NCBI GenBank assembly: GCA_001485295.1
Contig: BBOA01000013.1
Location: forward strand, 1-56,229
From: Type-B symbiont of Plautia stali
GTDB taxonomy: Bacteria; Pseudomonadota; Gammaproteobacteria; Enterobacterales; Enterobacteriaceae
Reading direction: 5' to 3'
DNA: 56,229 nucleotides
Shown here: piece by piece, positions 46,122 through 56,189 of the stretch
How positions within the stretch are numbered: the first letter of the stretch is position 1
How the letters are laid out: each line of letters starts with the position of its first letter
Translations under genes and position numbers: made by a program
The notes under the pieces: generated by a model
Told to the model about the DNA's origin: nothing
The model's database searches: none
Seen by the model: only the letters and a program-made list of their open reading frames with translations

Positions 46122-47339
46122 ATGAGCACGCAAAATATCAAAAAAATCGTACTGGCTTACTCCGGCGGTCTGGATACTTCTGCCATTATTCCGTGGCTGA
46201 AAGAAAACTATGGTGGCTGTAAAGTGGTGGCGTTCGTGGCGGATATCGGCCAAGAGCGTAGCGATCTGGAAGGCGTGGAGAAGAAAGCGCTGCAGTCCGG
46301 CGCCTCTGAATGCCACGTGGTCGATCTGCGTGAAGAGTTTATCAGCGACTATGTCTATCCGGTGCTACAGACCGGCGCGCTCTATGAAGGCACCTATCTA
46401 CTGGGGACCTCAATGGCGCGTCCTATTATTGCCAAAGCGCAGGTCGAACTGGCGCTGAAAGTGGGCGCGGACGCGCTGTGCCACGGCGCGACCGGCAAAG
46501 GCAACGACCAAGTGCGTTTCGAAACCACTTATACCGCACTGGCGCCGCAGCTGAAAGTGGTGGCACCATGGCGCGAATGGAACCTGCGTTCGCGTGAAGC
46601 ACTGTTGGACTATCTGAAAGAGCGCGACATTCCGACCACTGCATCGCTGGAAAAAATCTACAGCCGCGATGAGAACGCATGGCACATCTCCACCGAAGGC
46701 GGCGTGCTGGAAAGCCCCTCTAGCGCCCCGAGCAAAGATTGCTGGGTGTGGACCGTGGACCCGCTGGAAGCGCCTGATCAGCCGGAGAACGTCACCATCA
46801 CCGTGGAAAAAGGCCGCGTTGTCGCCGTGAACGGTGAGAGGCTGAGTCCTTTCCAGTGTCTGGAAGCGCTTAATGCCATCGGCGCGAAGCACGGCGTGGG
46901 CCGTATCGACATCGTGGAAAACCGTCTGGTCGGCATCAAGTCGCGCGGCTGCTACGAAACCCCGGGCGGCACCATTATGGTGAACGCGCTACGCGCGGTC
47001 GAGCAGCTGGTTCTGGACCGCGACAGCTTTAAATGGCGCGAGCAGCTGGGCCATGAGATGTCTTACGTGGTGTACGACGGCCGCTGGTTCGCGCCGCTGC
47101 GTAAGTCTATCCAGACGGCCGCCGAGTCGCTGGCCGAAGAGGTGAACGGCGAAGTAGTGCTGAAGCTCTATAAAGGTCAGGCGACGGCGATTCAGAAAAG
47201 CTCCTCCAACAGCCTCTACTCGGAAGAGTTCGCCACCTTCGGCGAAGACGAGGTTTACGATCACCGTCACGCGGGCGGCTTTATCCGCCTGTTCTCGCTC
47301 TCTTCGCGCATTCGCGCTCTGAACGAGCAGAAAAAGTAA
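46122..47339 (+). CDS. argG: Argininosuccinate synthase, short type
   Basis: Joins citrulline and aspartate with ATP. 405 residues, the common bacterial type; the E. coli enzyme is longer (447) and encoded elsewhere. The pyrophosphatase loop [17 protein letters not shown] is at the N-terminus; [15 protein letters not shown] and the aspartate/citrulline-binding region [10 protein letters not shown] follow. Position between argB and argH is that of Pantoea, Erwinia, Serratia and Yersinia. Confidence 0.97.
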   Translation: MSTQNIKKIVLAYSGGLDTSAIIPWLKENYGGCKVVAFVADIGQERSDLEGVEKKALQSGASECHVVDLREEFISDYVYPVLQTGALYEGTYLLGTSMARPIIAKAQVELALKVGADALCHGATGKGNDQVRFETTYTALAPQLKVVAPWREWNLRSREALLDYLKERDIPTTASLEKIYSRDENAWHISTEGGVLESPSSAPSKDCWVWTVDPLEAPDQPENVTITVEKGRVVAVNGERLSPFQCLEALNAIGAKHGVGRIDIVENRLVGIKSRGCYETPGGTIMVNALRAVEQLVLDRDSFKWREQLGHEMSYVVYDGRWFAPLRKSIQTAAESLAEEVNGEVVLKLYKGQATAIQKSSSNSLYSEEFATFGEDEVYDHRHAGGFIRLFSLSSRIRALNEQKK

Positions 47340-47379
47340 GCGTCGGCGAGGCGCGCGCCGCGCCCAACCAGATTTCGCA

Positions 47380-47406
47380 GAGGCGGCTTCGGGCCGCCTC
47401 CTTTTT
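47380..47406 (+). terminator. Terminator-like hairpin between argG and argH
   Basis: GAGGCGGC / GCCGCCTC around TTCGG, followed by five T residues, 22 bp before argH. It may reduce read-through into argH or be bypassed. Confidence 0.8.
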
Positions 47407-47427
47407 AAGGATTGAAAGGAGCTTCAC

Positions 47428-48840
47428 ATGGCACTTTGGGGCGGACGTTTTACCCAGGCAGCAGACCAACGTTTCAAACAGTTCAACGATTCGCTGCGCT
47501 TCGACTATCGTCTGGCGGAGCAGGACATTGTCGGCTCCATTGCTTGGTCCAAAGCGCTGGTGATGGTCAATGTGCTGAGCAATGAGGAGCAGCAGCAGCT
47601 GGAGCAGGCGCTCAAGGAGCTGCTGGCCGAGGTGCAGGCCAATCCAGAGCGGATCCTGCAAAGCGACGCGGAAGATATTCACAGCTGGGTCGAAGGTCAG
47701 CTGATCGAGAAAGTCGGCGCGCTGGGCAAAAAGCTGCACACCGGCCGCAGCCGTAACGATCAGGTGGCGACCGATTTGAAACTCTGGTGCAAAGCGAAGG
47801 TCAAAGCGCTGCTGAGCACCACGCGCGAGCTGCAGCAAGCGCTGGTGGTGACCGCCGAGGCGAATCAGGACGCGGTCATGCCGGGCTATACCCACCTGCA
47901 GCGCGCGCAGCCAGTAACGTTTGCGCACTGGTGTCTCGCCTATGTAGAAATGCTGGCGCGCGACGAAAGCCGCCTGCGGGACACGCTGGAACGCCTCGAC
48001 GTTAGCCCGCTCGGCTGCGGTGCGCTGGCGGGCACCGCCTATGTGATCGACCGCGAGCAGCTGGCCGGCTGGCTGGGCTTCGCCTCTGCCACGCGCAACA
48101 GCCTCGACGCCGTGTCCGATCGCGATCACGTGCTGGAGCTGCTGGCCAACGCCTCTATCGGCATGGTGCACCTGTCGCGCTTTGCCGAAGATTTGATCTT
48201 CTTCAATACCGGCGAAGCGGGCTTCATCGAACTCTCGGACAAGGTGACGTCCGGCTCATCGCTAATGCCGCAGAAGAAAAACCCGGACGCGCTGGAGCTG
48301 ATCCGCGGCAAATGCGGCCGCGTACAAGGCGCCCTGACCGGCATTATGATGACGCTGAAAGGGCTGCCGCTCGCCTACAACAAAGATATGCAGGAAGATA
48401 AAGAGGGGCTGTTCGACGCGCTCGACACTTGGCTGGACTGCCTGCATATGTCAGCGCTGGTGCTGGGTGGCATTCAGGTGAAGCGTTCGCGCTGCCAGGA
48501 AGCGGCGGAGCGGGGCTACTCCAACTCCACCGAGCTGGCCGACTATCTGGTGGCGAAGGGTGTACCTTTCCGCGAAGCGCATCATATCGTGGGCGAAGCG
48601 GTGGTCGAGGCGATCAAGCAGGGCGTGGCGCTAGAGGCGCTATCGCTGGCGCAGCTTAAGGCGTTCAGTGCGGCGATCGAGGAGGATGTCTATCCGGTGC
48701 TGGCGCTGCAGTCCTGTCTAGACAAACGTAACGCCAAAGGCGGTGTCGCGCCGCAGCAGGTGGCGTTCGCCATCGCCGAAGCGAACAAGCTTCTCGGCCT
48801 GATCGACAGGCAAAAAAAGCGGGCAACAATTGCCCGCTAA
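47428..48840 (+). CDS. argH: Argininosuccinate lyase
   Basis: Releases arginine and fumarate from argininosuccinate; last step of the pathway. 470 residues against 457 in E. coli. [20 protein letters not shown] start, [17 protein letters not shown], the catalytic-loop [18 protein letters not shown] and a long helical core. The extra residues (end [13 protein letters not shown]) are encoded by the terminator hairpin of the convergent gene, which suggests that the ancestral stop was lost slightly upstream. Core intact. Confidence 0.96.
   Translation: MALWGGRFTQAADQRFKQFNDSLRFDYRLAEQDIVGSIAWSKALVMVNVLSNEEQQQLEQALKELLAEVQANPERILQSDAEDIHSWVEGQLIEKVGALGKKLHTGRSRNDQVATDLKLWCKAKVKALLSTTRELQQALVVTAEANQDAVMPGYTHLQRAQPVTFAHWCLAYVEMLARDESRLRDTLERLDVSPLGCGALAGTAYVIDREQLAGWLGFASATRNSLDAVSDRDHVLELLANASIGMVHLSRFAEDLIFFNTGEAGFIELSDKVTSGSSLMPQKKNPDALELIRGKCGRVQGALTGIMMTLKGLPLAYNKDMQEDKEGLFDALDTWLDCLHMSALVLGGIQVKRSRCQEAAERGYSNSTELADYLVAKGVPFREAHHIVGEAVVEAIKQGVALEALSLAQLKAFSAAIEEDVYPVLALQSCLDKRNAKGGVAPQQVAFAIAEANKLLGLIDRQKKRATIAR
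48812..48837 (-). terminator. Terminator for the minus-strand prx-grx gene, inside argH
   Basis: GCGGGCAA / TTGCCCGC with a CAA loop; on the minus strand it is followed by a run of seven T residues. It overlaps the last codons of argH. Confidence 0.8.
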
Positions 48841-48920
48841 CCTCTGGCTTTGAAATTTCATTCTATTTTTATAGGCATATCATTAAAGAATCAGAGCTCC
48901 CGGCTGACACAGCGACTCTT

Positions 48921-49651
48921 TTACACTAACAGCAGGTACTGCTCCAGATCCTCGCTGCCGCCGATATGGCGCCGATAAAGACCTGCGGCACTCTGGCGCG
49001 GCCGGATACGGCGCGCAGGCTGACGGTGGTGGCATCCTGACCCAGCACAATCTCTTCAAATGGCATGTTGTTATCAATCAGCATCTGTTTCGCTTTGGTA
49101 CAGAACGGGCAGCTTAGTTTGGCAAACAACGAGACCAACTCCTGCATTTTGAATTTAGGCGCCAGATAGTGCAGCAGCGTATCAGCGTCGGAAACCTCAA
49201 AGGGATCGGCTTGTTCTGCTCGACGAACATCTTCTCGATCACGCCTTCACGCACAGTATTGAATAATGCCACGAGCGCGCGCCGAAACCCGACGTCTGCT
49301 TTCTCGGCTAGCATTAACATACCGCACGTAAACTCGCCGTTGCCGTCTGGAATAAAAGTAATGTTTTGCGCATGCTGATCTGCTTTCTAGGCATTTACCA
49401 TAAAGGTGTCGTTGACCGACACGCAGAGAATGCTGTCGACGCTATGCTGTGCAAACACGCCATGCAGTTCGTCATAGCGTGGTAGATGTAGATGACTGGA
49501 AGAACAGGTAGGCGTAAAGGCGCCCGGCAGCGAAAAAACGATGACTGTCTTGTTTCTGGATAGTTTATCGGTGGTGACGTCTACCCAGCGATCGCCTTGG
49601 CGGGTGTGAGACCACCTGCGGGACCAGCTTACCTTCCTAAATAGCAAACAT
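48921..49651 (-). pseudogene. Peroxiredoxin-glutaredoxin hybrid, broken
   Basis: Starts at ATG 49651 with an early TAG. Peroxiredoxin 5-type domain: [19 protein letters not shown] (peroxidatic Cys in PTC), [19 protein letters not shown] for Trp (49387-49389), KADQHAQNITFIPDGNGEF. Glutaredoxin domain in another frame: LSCPFCTKAKQMLIDNNMPF with the CPFC redox site, then VPQVFIG, ending LLV at TAA 48921-48923. A 6-bp duplication (49483-49494) adds His-Leu. Such hybrids detoxify peroxides with glutathione and commonly sit beside oxyR. Confidence 0.88.
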
Positions 49652-49711
49652 ATTTTCTCCTTGAGAGCGAAGCGTCTAAATTTGATGCGTGCATTATTCT
49701 CATTATTGCTT

Positions 49712-49758
49712 GATAGGAATAATCGTTAATTGCGATCCTATCTATCGCTACAGGCTAT
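49712..49758. promoter_or_regulatory. Candidate OxyR operator between prx-grx and oxyR
   Basis: GATAGGA (49712-49718) and TCCTATC (49736-49742) form an inverted pair, followed by a further ATCGCTA and CTAT. This resembles the ATAG/CTAT half-sites spaced along one DNA face that OxyR uses. Placement 20-65 bp before oxyR supports it. Confidence 0.45.
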
Positions 49759-49776
49759 CTTTTCTAGAGGATAACA

Positions 49777-50697
49777 ATGAACATTCGCGATCTTGAATAC
49801 TTGGTTTCGCTTGCCGAGCATCGCCACTTCCGCCGCGCGGCGGATGCATGCCACGTCAGCCAGCCGACGCTAAGCGGACAGATCAGCAAGCTGGAGGATG
49901 AGCTGGGCGTGATGCTGCTAGAGCGGACCAGCCGTAAAGTGTTGTTCACCCAAGCCGGCATGCTGCTGGTCGATCAGGCGCGTACCGTGCTGCGGGAAGT
50001 TAAAGTCTTAAAGAAGATGGCGAGCCAGCAGAGCGAAGCGATGTCCGGTCCACTGCATATCGGACTGATTCCCACCACCGGTCCCTATCTGCTGCCGCAA
50101 ATTATTCCTATGTTGCACCAGACCTTTCCCAAGCTGGAGATGTATTTGCACGAGGCACAGACGCAGCAGCTGCGGGCACAGCTCGACAGCGGAAAGCTCG
50201 ACTGCGCGATTCTGGCGTTGGTGAAAGAGAGCAAAGCCTTTATAGAGGTGCCGCTGTTCGACGAGCCGATGAAGCTAGCGATCTATCAGGATCACCCGTG
50301 GCACGACCGCGATCGCGTCCCAATGTCCGATCTGGCGGGCGAAAAGCTGTTAATGCTGGAGGATGGTCACTGTCTGCGCGATCAGGCGATGGGCTTCTGC
50401 TTTGAAGCGGGCGCTGACGAAGATACCCATTTCCGCGTTACCAGTCTGGAGACGCTACGCAATATGGTCGCGGCCGGAAGCGGCATCACGCTGATGCCTG
50501 CGCTGGCGGTACCGCAGGAGCGCGTGCGCGACGGCGTATGCTATCTGCCGTGCTATAAGCCTGTGCCGCAGCGCACCATCGCGCTGGTCTATCGTCCCGG
50601 CTCGCCTCTGTGCAGCCGCTATGAGCAGCTAGCAGAAGCGATTCGCACGCACATGCAAGGCTTATATCTCAACACCACGTTAAAACAGGCGGTTTAA
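49777..50697 (+). CDS. oxyR: Hydrogen peroxide-sensing regulator OxyR
   Basis: LysR-type activator of peroxide defence. 306 residues (E. coli 305). N-terminal [23 protein letters not shown] with [17 protein letters not shown]; sensing Cys199 and Cys208 lie in [12 protein letters not shown]. Its 3' end overlaps the 3' end of the sthA pseudogene by 18 bases. Intact and likely functional. Confidence 0.98.
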   Translation: MNIRDLEYLVSLAEHRHFRRAADACHVSQPTLSGQISKLEDELGVMLLERTSRKVLFTQAGMLLVDQARTVLREVKVLKKMASQQSEAMSGPLHIGLIPTTGPYLLPQIIPMLHQTFPKLEMYLHEAQTQQLRAQLDSGKLDCAILALVKESKAFIEVPLFDEPMKLAIYQDHPWHDRDRVPMSDLAGEKLLMLEDGHCLRDQAMGFCFEAGADEDTHFRVTSLETLRNMVAAGSGITLMPALAVPQERVRDGVCYLPCYKPVPQRTIALVYRPGSPLCSRYEQLAEAIRTHMQGLYLNTTLKQAV

Positions 50698-51878
50698 GCC
50701 GTTCAGCGCGGCCACGCGATAGGCTTCGGCTATGGTGGGGTAGTTAGAGGTGGTATTCACGAAGTACTCGATGGTGTTGCCGCCGTTTTTCTGCTCCATA
50801 ATCGCTTGGCCGATATGAATGATCTCCGCCGCGCGCTCGCCAAAGCAGTGAATGCCTACAACAGATGCGTGCTGGCTTCGCCTTTGATAATCACCTGCGC
50901 GGTGATGTGCCCCTGATCATAGGCGGCTGAGGCTAGGCTCGGATAGCCGCTCACGTCGCCCACCGCATAGATGTGCGGCTGTGAGGTCTGATATATGCTG
51001 TTTACCTTCAATAGTCCGCGTCCGTCCGCTTCCATCCCGACATTTTCTAGCGCCAGCGAATCGGTGTTGCCTGTTCGGCCGTTTGCATAGAGCAGGCAGT
51101 CCGCGTTCACCTTTTTGCCCGATTTCAAGTGTATAATTACGCCGTCGTCGACGCCTTCGATTTTCTCAGACTCTTCGTTGTGGCGGATAACGACGCCACT
51201 GTTCCAGAAATGATAAGAAAGCGAGTCGGACATCTTCTGATCGAGAAACGCCAGCAGGCGGTCGCGGGTGTTAATTAAATCGACTTTGACATTCAGCCCG
51301 CGGAAAATCGACGCATATTCGCAGCAGATTAGCCCGCACCGTAGATAATGACGTGGCCCGGCTCGTGGTGCAGATTGAGGATGGAGTCAGAGTCGTAAAT
51401 GCGCGGATGGGTAAAATCGACATCGGCCGGATGATAAGGACGCGATCCGCAGGCAATAACGAATTTCTCCGCCGTCAGGGGCTCGCGCGTGCCGTCATAG
51501 TATTCGACTTCGATGGTGTTGTCATCGATAAAGTGGACGTTGCCTTGAAACAGTTCGCAGCGGTTGCGCTCGTAGAGGCCCTGACGCATCGCGGTCTGCT
51601 GGGTGATGACGTTTTCCATATCGGCGATCGAAGAGCGCAAAAGGCGCATGTGGTCGCTGTAAAGCGGGTTCTGGTTGAATTCAAATAATATATGCGACGA
51701 CTGCATGGCGAATCGCCTTGGAGGGAATGTTGCCCTAGTGGGTACAACCGCCGCCGATGTTATAGTAACTTTCGATCACTGCGATGCGCGCTCCCTGCTT
51801 CACTAGGCCTATGGCTGCACCGTTCACTCTAGGAACGGTGCCAATCACGATGGCATCGTAATCGTAAGACTTTTGCAT
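50680..51878 (-). pseudogene. sthA: Soluble pyridine nucleotide transhydrogenase, broken
   Basis: ATG 51878 gives [20 protein letters not shown], with the FAD-binding GSGPGGEG motif destroyed. [30 protein letters not shown] for Trp (51735-51737), then [40 protein letters not shown] and [17 protein letters not shown]. After frameshifts, [20 protein letters not shown] and [20 protein letters not shown] are readable. A deletion after EASTHLL removes about 60 residues. The ancestral end ALNGLNRLF is at TAA 50680-50682. It balances NADH and NADPH. Confidence 0.92.
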
Positions 51879-52070
51879 ACCAGTACATCCTATGTTACTA
51901 TACATTTTTACAATGAGATTGTAACATCTCGCTGCGCACATCTGAATTCTAACAGCGAAATTCCCCTCGGTTTGATAAAGCGTGAGGTTCACAAGCAGTC
52001 ACAAACTTTGCCTTATGTACGCTGAAAAGTTTGTTATAGTGCCCCTCTAACTCGTCACAAGGCAGAGAGA

Positions 52071-52715
52071 ATGGGAGTCAGAGCGCAACAGAAAGAACGT
52101 ACAAGACGTACGCTGATCAAAGCGGCATTCAGCCAGCTCAGCGCCGAGCGTAGTTTCGCCAGTCTAAGTTTGCGTGAGGTTGCTAGGGAAGCCGGTATCG
52201 CGCCCACATCTTTTTATCGTCATTTTAAAGATGTTGATGAGCTTGGTTTGACCATGGTCGACGAGAGCGGCTTGATGTTGCGCCAGCTGATGCGTCAGGC
52301 GCGTCAACGCATTGCCAAGGGCGGCAGCATTATCAAAACCTCGGTCTCCACCTTTATGGAGTTTATCGGCAACAATCCCAACGCATTTCGGCTGCTGCTG
52401 CGCGAACGTTCCGGCACTTCCGCCGCGTTTCGCGCCGCCGTGGCGCGTGAAATTCAGCATTTTATCGCCGAACTGGCGGACTACCTTGAAGTGGAAAACC
52501 GCATGCCGCGCAGCTTTACCGAGGCGCAAGCGGAAGCGATGGTGACCATCGTCTTTAGCGCGGGCGCAGAGGCGCTGGATATCGACATTGAGCAGCGTCG
52601 CAAGCTGGAAGATCACCTAGTGTTACAACTGCGCATGATCGCCAAAGGCGCTTATTACTGGTATCGCCGCGAGCAGGAACGTCTGGCGGTCACCCTAGAA
52701 AAACCCGAAGAGTAA
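52071..52715 (+). CDS. fabR: TetR-family unsaturated fatty acid regulator FabR
   Basis: Represses fabA and fabB in response to acyl-CoA/ACP pools, setting membrane unsaturation. 214 residues (E. coli about 215). TetR HTH at 10-55: [40 protein letters not shown]. Conserved core [20 protein letters not shown]. yijD follows after 17 bp, as in E. coli. Intact. Confidence 0.97.
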   Translation: MGVRAQQKERTRRTLIKAAFSQLSAERSFASLSLREVAREAGIAPTSFYRHFKDVDELGLTMVDESGLMLRQLMRQARQRIAKGGSIIKTSVSTFMEFIGNNPNAFRLLLRERSGTSAAFRAAVAREIQHFIAELADYLEVENRMPRSFTEAQAEAMVTIVFSAGAEALDIDIEQRRKLEDHLVLQLRMIAKGAYYWYRREQERLAVTLEKPEE

Positions 52716-52732
52716 ATAATAAGGATAATGCC

Positions 52733-53089
52733 ATGACACAACCGACTTCCCGCGATAAAGGCACGTTGCTGCTGGCTTTTATTACCGGTTTAGCGCTGAA
52801 CAGCTCGTTTTCCGTGCTGTTCAGCGCCTTTGTGCCTTTTTCTATCTTTCCGATTATCGCCTTAGGGCTGGCAGTCTGGAGCCTGCATCAGCGCTATCTG
52901 AACCGCAATATGCCGGACGGCATGCCAAGTCTGGCGGCGGCGTTTTTCCTGCTGGGCATTCTAGTGTATAGCGCGCTGGTGCGCGCCGAGTATCCCGATA
53001 TCGGCTCCAACTTTATTTCGACGCTACTGATGGTGGCTCTGGTGTTCTGGATCGGCGTGAAGATGAAGCGTCGTAAGAACAGCGACTGA
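52733..53089 (+). CDS. yijD: Inner-membrane protein YijD
   Basis: Small conserved membrane protein of unknown function, 118 residues (E. coli 119). Four hydrophobic segments: [51 protein letters not shown] and [16 protein letters not shown], ending in a basic tail MKRRKNSD. It forms an operon with fabR. Confidence 0.95.
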   Translation: MTQPTSRDKGTLLLAFITGLALNSSFSVLFSAFVPFSIFPIIALGLAVWSLHQRYLNRNMPDGMPSLAAAFFLLGILVYSALVRAEYPDIGSNFISTLLMVALVFWIGVKMKRRKNSD

Positions 53090-53094
53090 CAGAT

Positions 53095-53125
53095 AAAACG
53101 GAAACCTGAGGTTCCCGTTTTTATT
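53095..53125 (+). terminator. Terminator after fabR-yijD
   Basis: AAAACGGAAACC / GGTTCCCGTTTT around TGA (one mismatch), followed by T residues. Convergent with trmA, so possibly used in both directions. Confidence 0.8.
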
Positions 53126-53203
53126 CTTGGCGCGGGACGCTTTGCTCTTCCGTCTACACCACCCGCGTTTTGCGTTAATCTGCGGTCTGTTACTTGTACA
53201 CTT

Positions 53204-54310
53204 TTATCCGCCTTTGCGCGTCAGCCAGACACCGCACTCCATATGGTGCGTATAGGGAAACTGATCGAACAGCGCTAGGCGGGAAATCTCATGCGTTTGC
53301 GCCAGCGTTTGCAGATCGTCGCACAGCGTATCGGGGTTGCAGGAGATATAAAGGATGCGCGGATAGGCCTGCACCATCTTCACCGTCTCGTCACCTAGAC
53401 CGTTGCGCGGCGGATCGACGAAAATGGTTTCGCACTCATAGCTCTTCAGATCGATGCCCTGTAAACGGTTAAAGCTGCGTATGTCGTTCATCGCTTGGGT
53501 AAATTCTTCGGCCGCCATGCGGATAATCTGCACGTTATCGATCTGATTGGTCTCGATATTGAACTGCGCCGCCGCCACTGACGGCTTGGCGATTTCCGTC
53601 GCCAGCACGCGGCGGAAATTGCGCGCCAGCGCCAGCGAAAAGTTGCCGTTGCCGCAGTAGAGCTCCAGCAGATCGCCGCGCAACCCGTTTGTAACGTCCA
53701 GCGTCCACTCCAGCATCTGAATATTCATCGCAGCGTTAGGCTGGGTAAAGCTGTTCTCTACCTGACGGTAGATCATTTCTCGTCCCGCCACCGGCAGTCG
53801 CTCGTTAATAAAATCTTGGTCGAGACAGATTTTGGTCTTGGTAGCGCGGCCAATCAGCTGCACCGCATAGCCCTCCACCCGCAGCGCGTCGCGCAGCGCG
53901 CTCGCTGCCTCAGTCCAGTCCGCTTCCAGTTTGCGGTGGTAAAGCAGCGAGATAATGATCTGGTTGCTCATGGTCGAGAGGTAGTCGATCTGAAACAGCT
54001 TGTAGCGTAGCGCGCGATTATCGCGGATGGTGTCGATCATTTTTGGCATCAGCGCGTTAATCAGTTCGCTGGCGGCGGGAAAGCGATCGACGCGAATACG
54101 CTGGCGCGTCGCCTGATCGAAGATGATGTGGTAGAGATCGTCTCCATCGTGCCAGAGGCGAAACTCCGCGCGCATCCGGTAGTGGCTGACCGGCGAGCAA
54201 AACACCTCCACTTCAGGCGCGGCGAACGGCGTCATCATCGTCTGTAGACGGCTGACTTTCTCGGCCAGTTGCGCGTCGTACTGTTCAGTCGGGAGATGTT
54301 CGGGTGTCAT
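53204..54310 (-). CDS. trmA: tRNA (uracil-5-)-methyltransferase
   Basis: Makes m5U54 (ribothymidine) in the T loop of tRNAs with SAM. 368 residues (E. coli 366). SAM motif [19 protein letters not shown], substrate motif [14 protein letters not shown], catalytic Cys in [16 protein letters not shown] 54310 is divergent from the btuB leader. Intact. Confidence 0.97.
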   Translation of the reverse strand: MTPEHLPTEQYDAQLAEKVSRLQTMMTPFAAPEVEVFCSPVSHYRMRAEFRLWHDGDDLYHIIFDQATRQRIRVDRFPAASELINALMPKMIDTIRDNRALRYKLFQIDYLSTMSNQIIISLLYHRKLEADWTEAASALRDALRVEGYAVQLIGRATKTKICLDQDFINERLPVAGREMIYRQVENSFTQPNAAMNIQMLEWTLDVTNGLRGDLLELYCGNGNFSLALARNFRRVLATEIAKPSVAAAQFNIETNQIDNVQIIRMAAEEFTQAMNDIRSFNRLQGIDLKSYECETIFVDPPRNGLGDETVKMVQAYPRILYISCNPDTLCDDLQTLAQTHEISRLALFDQFPYTHHMECGVWLTRKGG

Positions 54311-54433
54311 GATCGGTCCTGGTTAATAGCAAACTTGCGGGCGATTGTAGGCATTCACTTGGCGTTATCCAGTCCTACGCGCATCAGGCGGTATGGCTGT
54401 CTGGACTTCCATTATCAGTCCTGTAGACTGCCT

Positions 54434-54602
54434 GCGCCGGCCTCAGCCTGAGTTAATAGGGAATTTAATAGGGAATCCAGTGCAAATCTGGAGCTGACGC
54501 GCAATGGTAAAGAATGTCGTGGCGATCGCCTTGCAAGGCACTATCCAGCAGGATGGGAAGTCTTCGCCACTTATGGTTCCCAGCCCGAAGACCCTGCCGG
54601 TG
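54434..54602 (+). promoter_or_regulatory. Cobalamin riboswitch of btuB, damaged
   Basis: Closely follows the E. coli btuB leader: GCCGG at 54436-54440 starts P1, GAGTTAATAGGGAAT, then CCAGTGCAAATCTGGAGCTG, ACGCGCAATGGTAA, TGGGAAGTCTTCGCCACTTA and the B12 box AGCCCGAAGACC. Two changes look damaging: a perfect 12-bp tandem duplication (54453-54476) in the conserved core, and an extra C in the B12 box (GACCCTGCC for GACCTGCC). The controlled gene is itself broken. Confidence 0.88.
54453..54476. repeat. 12-bp tandem duplication inside the riboswitch
   Basis: TTAATAGGGAAT at 54453-54464 is repeated at 54465-54476; E. coli has a single unit. Confidence 0.9.
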
Positions 54603-55306
54603 TGACATTGTAACTCGTAAGGTCATCGCGTGCTATAGATCGTATGCCTGCGGCATCCTGCTTCGTCTTTTGGGTGCTCATAAAAAGGCGACAGGGACGG
54701 TTTTATGAGTAAGACCCCCGTTGGCTTGGCGGACACGCGTCAGCTCTATAGCCAGACTTGAGATACCGGCCTGCGATTTAACCGGGCATCTATTCTCGGC
54801 GCAACTGATCGCCAGCTACACCTCGATCCGGAAAAGAGTAAGCAGTGGGAAGGAGGTTTCGAAGGGCTGAGTGGCCCGGAGAGCTGGCGGCTTTCCGGTT
54901 ATCGCAATGACATCGACAACCTGATTGACAGCGATCCAAGGACCTATCGCTACTACAACATCAGTAAGGCGCGCCCTAAAGGTGTCGAGGCGACCGCGTT
55001 GTTCGTTACCGGTCCGCTGGGTCATCAGATTTCCTATGACTATGTCTACGCGCGCGACGGCGAAACTGACGAACAGCTGGTGCGCCGCGCGAAACAGCAG
55101 GTCAAGTATCAGCTCGACTGGACGATGGCCTATTATTACCTGAGCGACCGCTTCGATAATGTACTACAACAGCTATCCAATCTGCCGCGTGAAACTGGTC
55201 GGCGTGAGCCTGTGGAATCTCGCGGTGTAGTATCCGGTTACATCTAAACGAACGGTTCGTGGTAGAATTGCCAACCTTTTTGATAAAGACTATGAGTCAG
55301 TGTATG

Positions 55307-55344
55307 GTTATTAAACTCCGGGAACGTTATTAAACTCCGGGGAC
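55307..55344. repeat. 19-bp tandem duplication in the btuB-murI overlap
   Basis: GTTATTAAACTCCGGGAAC (55307-55325) is followed by a copy with one difference (55326-55344). It disrupts the reading frame of both overlapping genes. Confidence 0.9.
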
Positions 55345-55357
55345 GGAGTACTACCAC

Positions 55358-55375
55358 TACCTTAGTTACCTTAGT
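55358..55375. repeat. 9-bp tandem duplication just before the present murI start
   Basis: TACCTTAGT is repeated (55358-55366, 55367-55375). The GTG at 55374 that now opens murI overlaps the second copy. Confidence 0.85.
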
Positions 55376-56189
55376 GCCAACTACAGCTTCTGATCTGCGT
55401 CCCACCGTGCTGATGTTTGACTCCGGCGTCGGTGGGCTCTCTGTCTATGATGAGCTTCGGCAGTTGCTGCCGAACCTGCATTATCTCTACGCTTTCGATA
55501 ATGCGGGCTTCCCGTACGGCGAAAAGAGCGAAGACTATATTGTCGAGCGCGTCGTCGACATCGTCGGCGCGATCGTCTGTCGTCATCCGCTCTCTCTTTG
55601 CATTATCGCCTGCAACACAGCCAGCACCGTCTCTCTGCCGGCGCTGCGCGCGCGTTTCGATTTTCCCGTCGTGGGCGTAGTGCCCGCAATCAGGCCGGCA
55701 GCGCGCCTAACGCGCAACGGCGTGGTCGGGCTGCTAGCGACGTGGGCGACGGTGCGTCGTCCTTATACCCATGAGCTGGTGGCGCAGTTCGCCGCCTCCT
55801 GCCAGATCGCGATGTTGGGATCGGCGGAGTTGGTGGAGCTGGCCGAACAGAAGCTTCATGGTCAGACTATCGTGCTGCAGGATGTGCGCCGTATCGTTCA
55901 GCCTTGGCTGCGTATGGCCGAACCGCCGGATACCGTGGTGCTGGGCTGCACGCACTTTCCTTTACTGCGCGAAGAGCTACAGCAGGTGCTGCCCGAAGGG
56001 ACGCGTCTGATTGATTCGGGCGCGGCGATCGCACGCCGAACAGCTTGGCTACTGGAGCATGAAGCTTCTGCTGCGCAACCGTCGCAGACGAGCTGCGCCT
56101 TTTGCACCGAGCTGAACGGCGGAGCGCTGCAATTATCGCCGGTTTTACAGCGTTATGGCTTTCCATCGCTGGAAAAAGTCGCGGTTTAG
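55374..56189 (+). CDS. murI: Glutamate racemase
   Basis: Makes D-glutamate for peptidoglycan. The open frame from GTG 55374 has 271 residues (E. coli 285). The catalytic core is complete: VLMFDSGVGGLSVYDELRQL, ACNTASTVSLPALRARF with the first catalytic Cys, and VVLGCTHFPLLREEL with the second. The ancestral start can be reconstructed at ATG 55304 (MVIKLRG, like MATKLQD of E. coli), but a 19-bp duplication puts TAA ten codons later. Translation must now start internally; no good ribosome-binding site precedes GTG 55374. Ends in TAG. Confidence 0.93.
   Translation: MPTTASDLRPTVLMFDSGVGGLSVYDELRQLLPNLHYLYAFDNAGFPYGEKSEDYIVERVVDIVGAIVCRHPLSLCIIACNTASTVSLPALRARFDFPVVGVVPAIRPAARLTRNGVVGLLATWATVRRPYTHELVAQFAASCQIAMLGSAELVELAEQKLHGQTIVLQDVRRIVQPWLRMAEPPDTVVLGCTHFPLLREELQQVLPEGTRLIDSGAAIARRTAWLLEHEASAAQPSQTSCAFCTELNGGALQLSPVLQRYGFPSLEKVAV

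Larger units (their letters stand above)
54705..55393 (+). pseudogene. btuB: Vitamin B12 outer-membrane receptor, two large deletions
   Basis: TonB-dependent cobalamin transporter. The remaining blocks are DTRQLYSQT, TGA for Trp, [85 protein letters not shown] and GRIANLFDKDYESVYGY. The signal, plug and first strands are deleted, as is a central segment. The ancestral tail TPGTEYYHYLSANYSF, preceded by TAA for Gln, reaches TGA 55391-55393 and overlaps murI. A 19-bp duplication lies in the overlap. Confidence 0.9.

Noticed and set aside
47281..48171. 296-codon minus-strand open frame across argG and argH
   Set aside because: It lies opposite two clearly conserved genes and its composition (His, Gln, Arg rich) is that of an antisense shadow.
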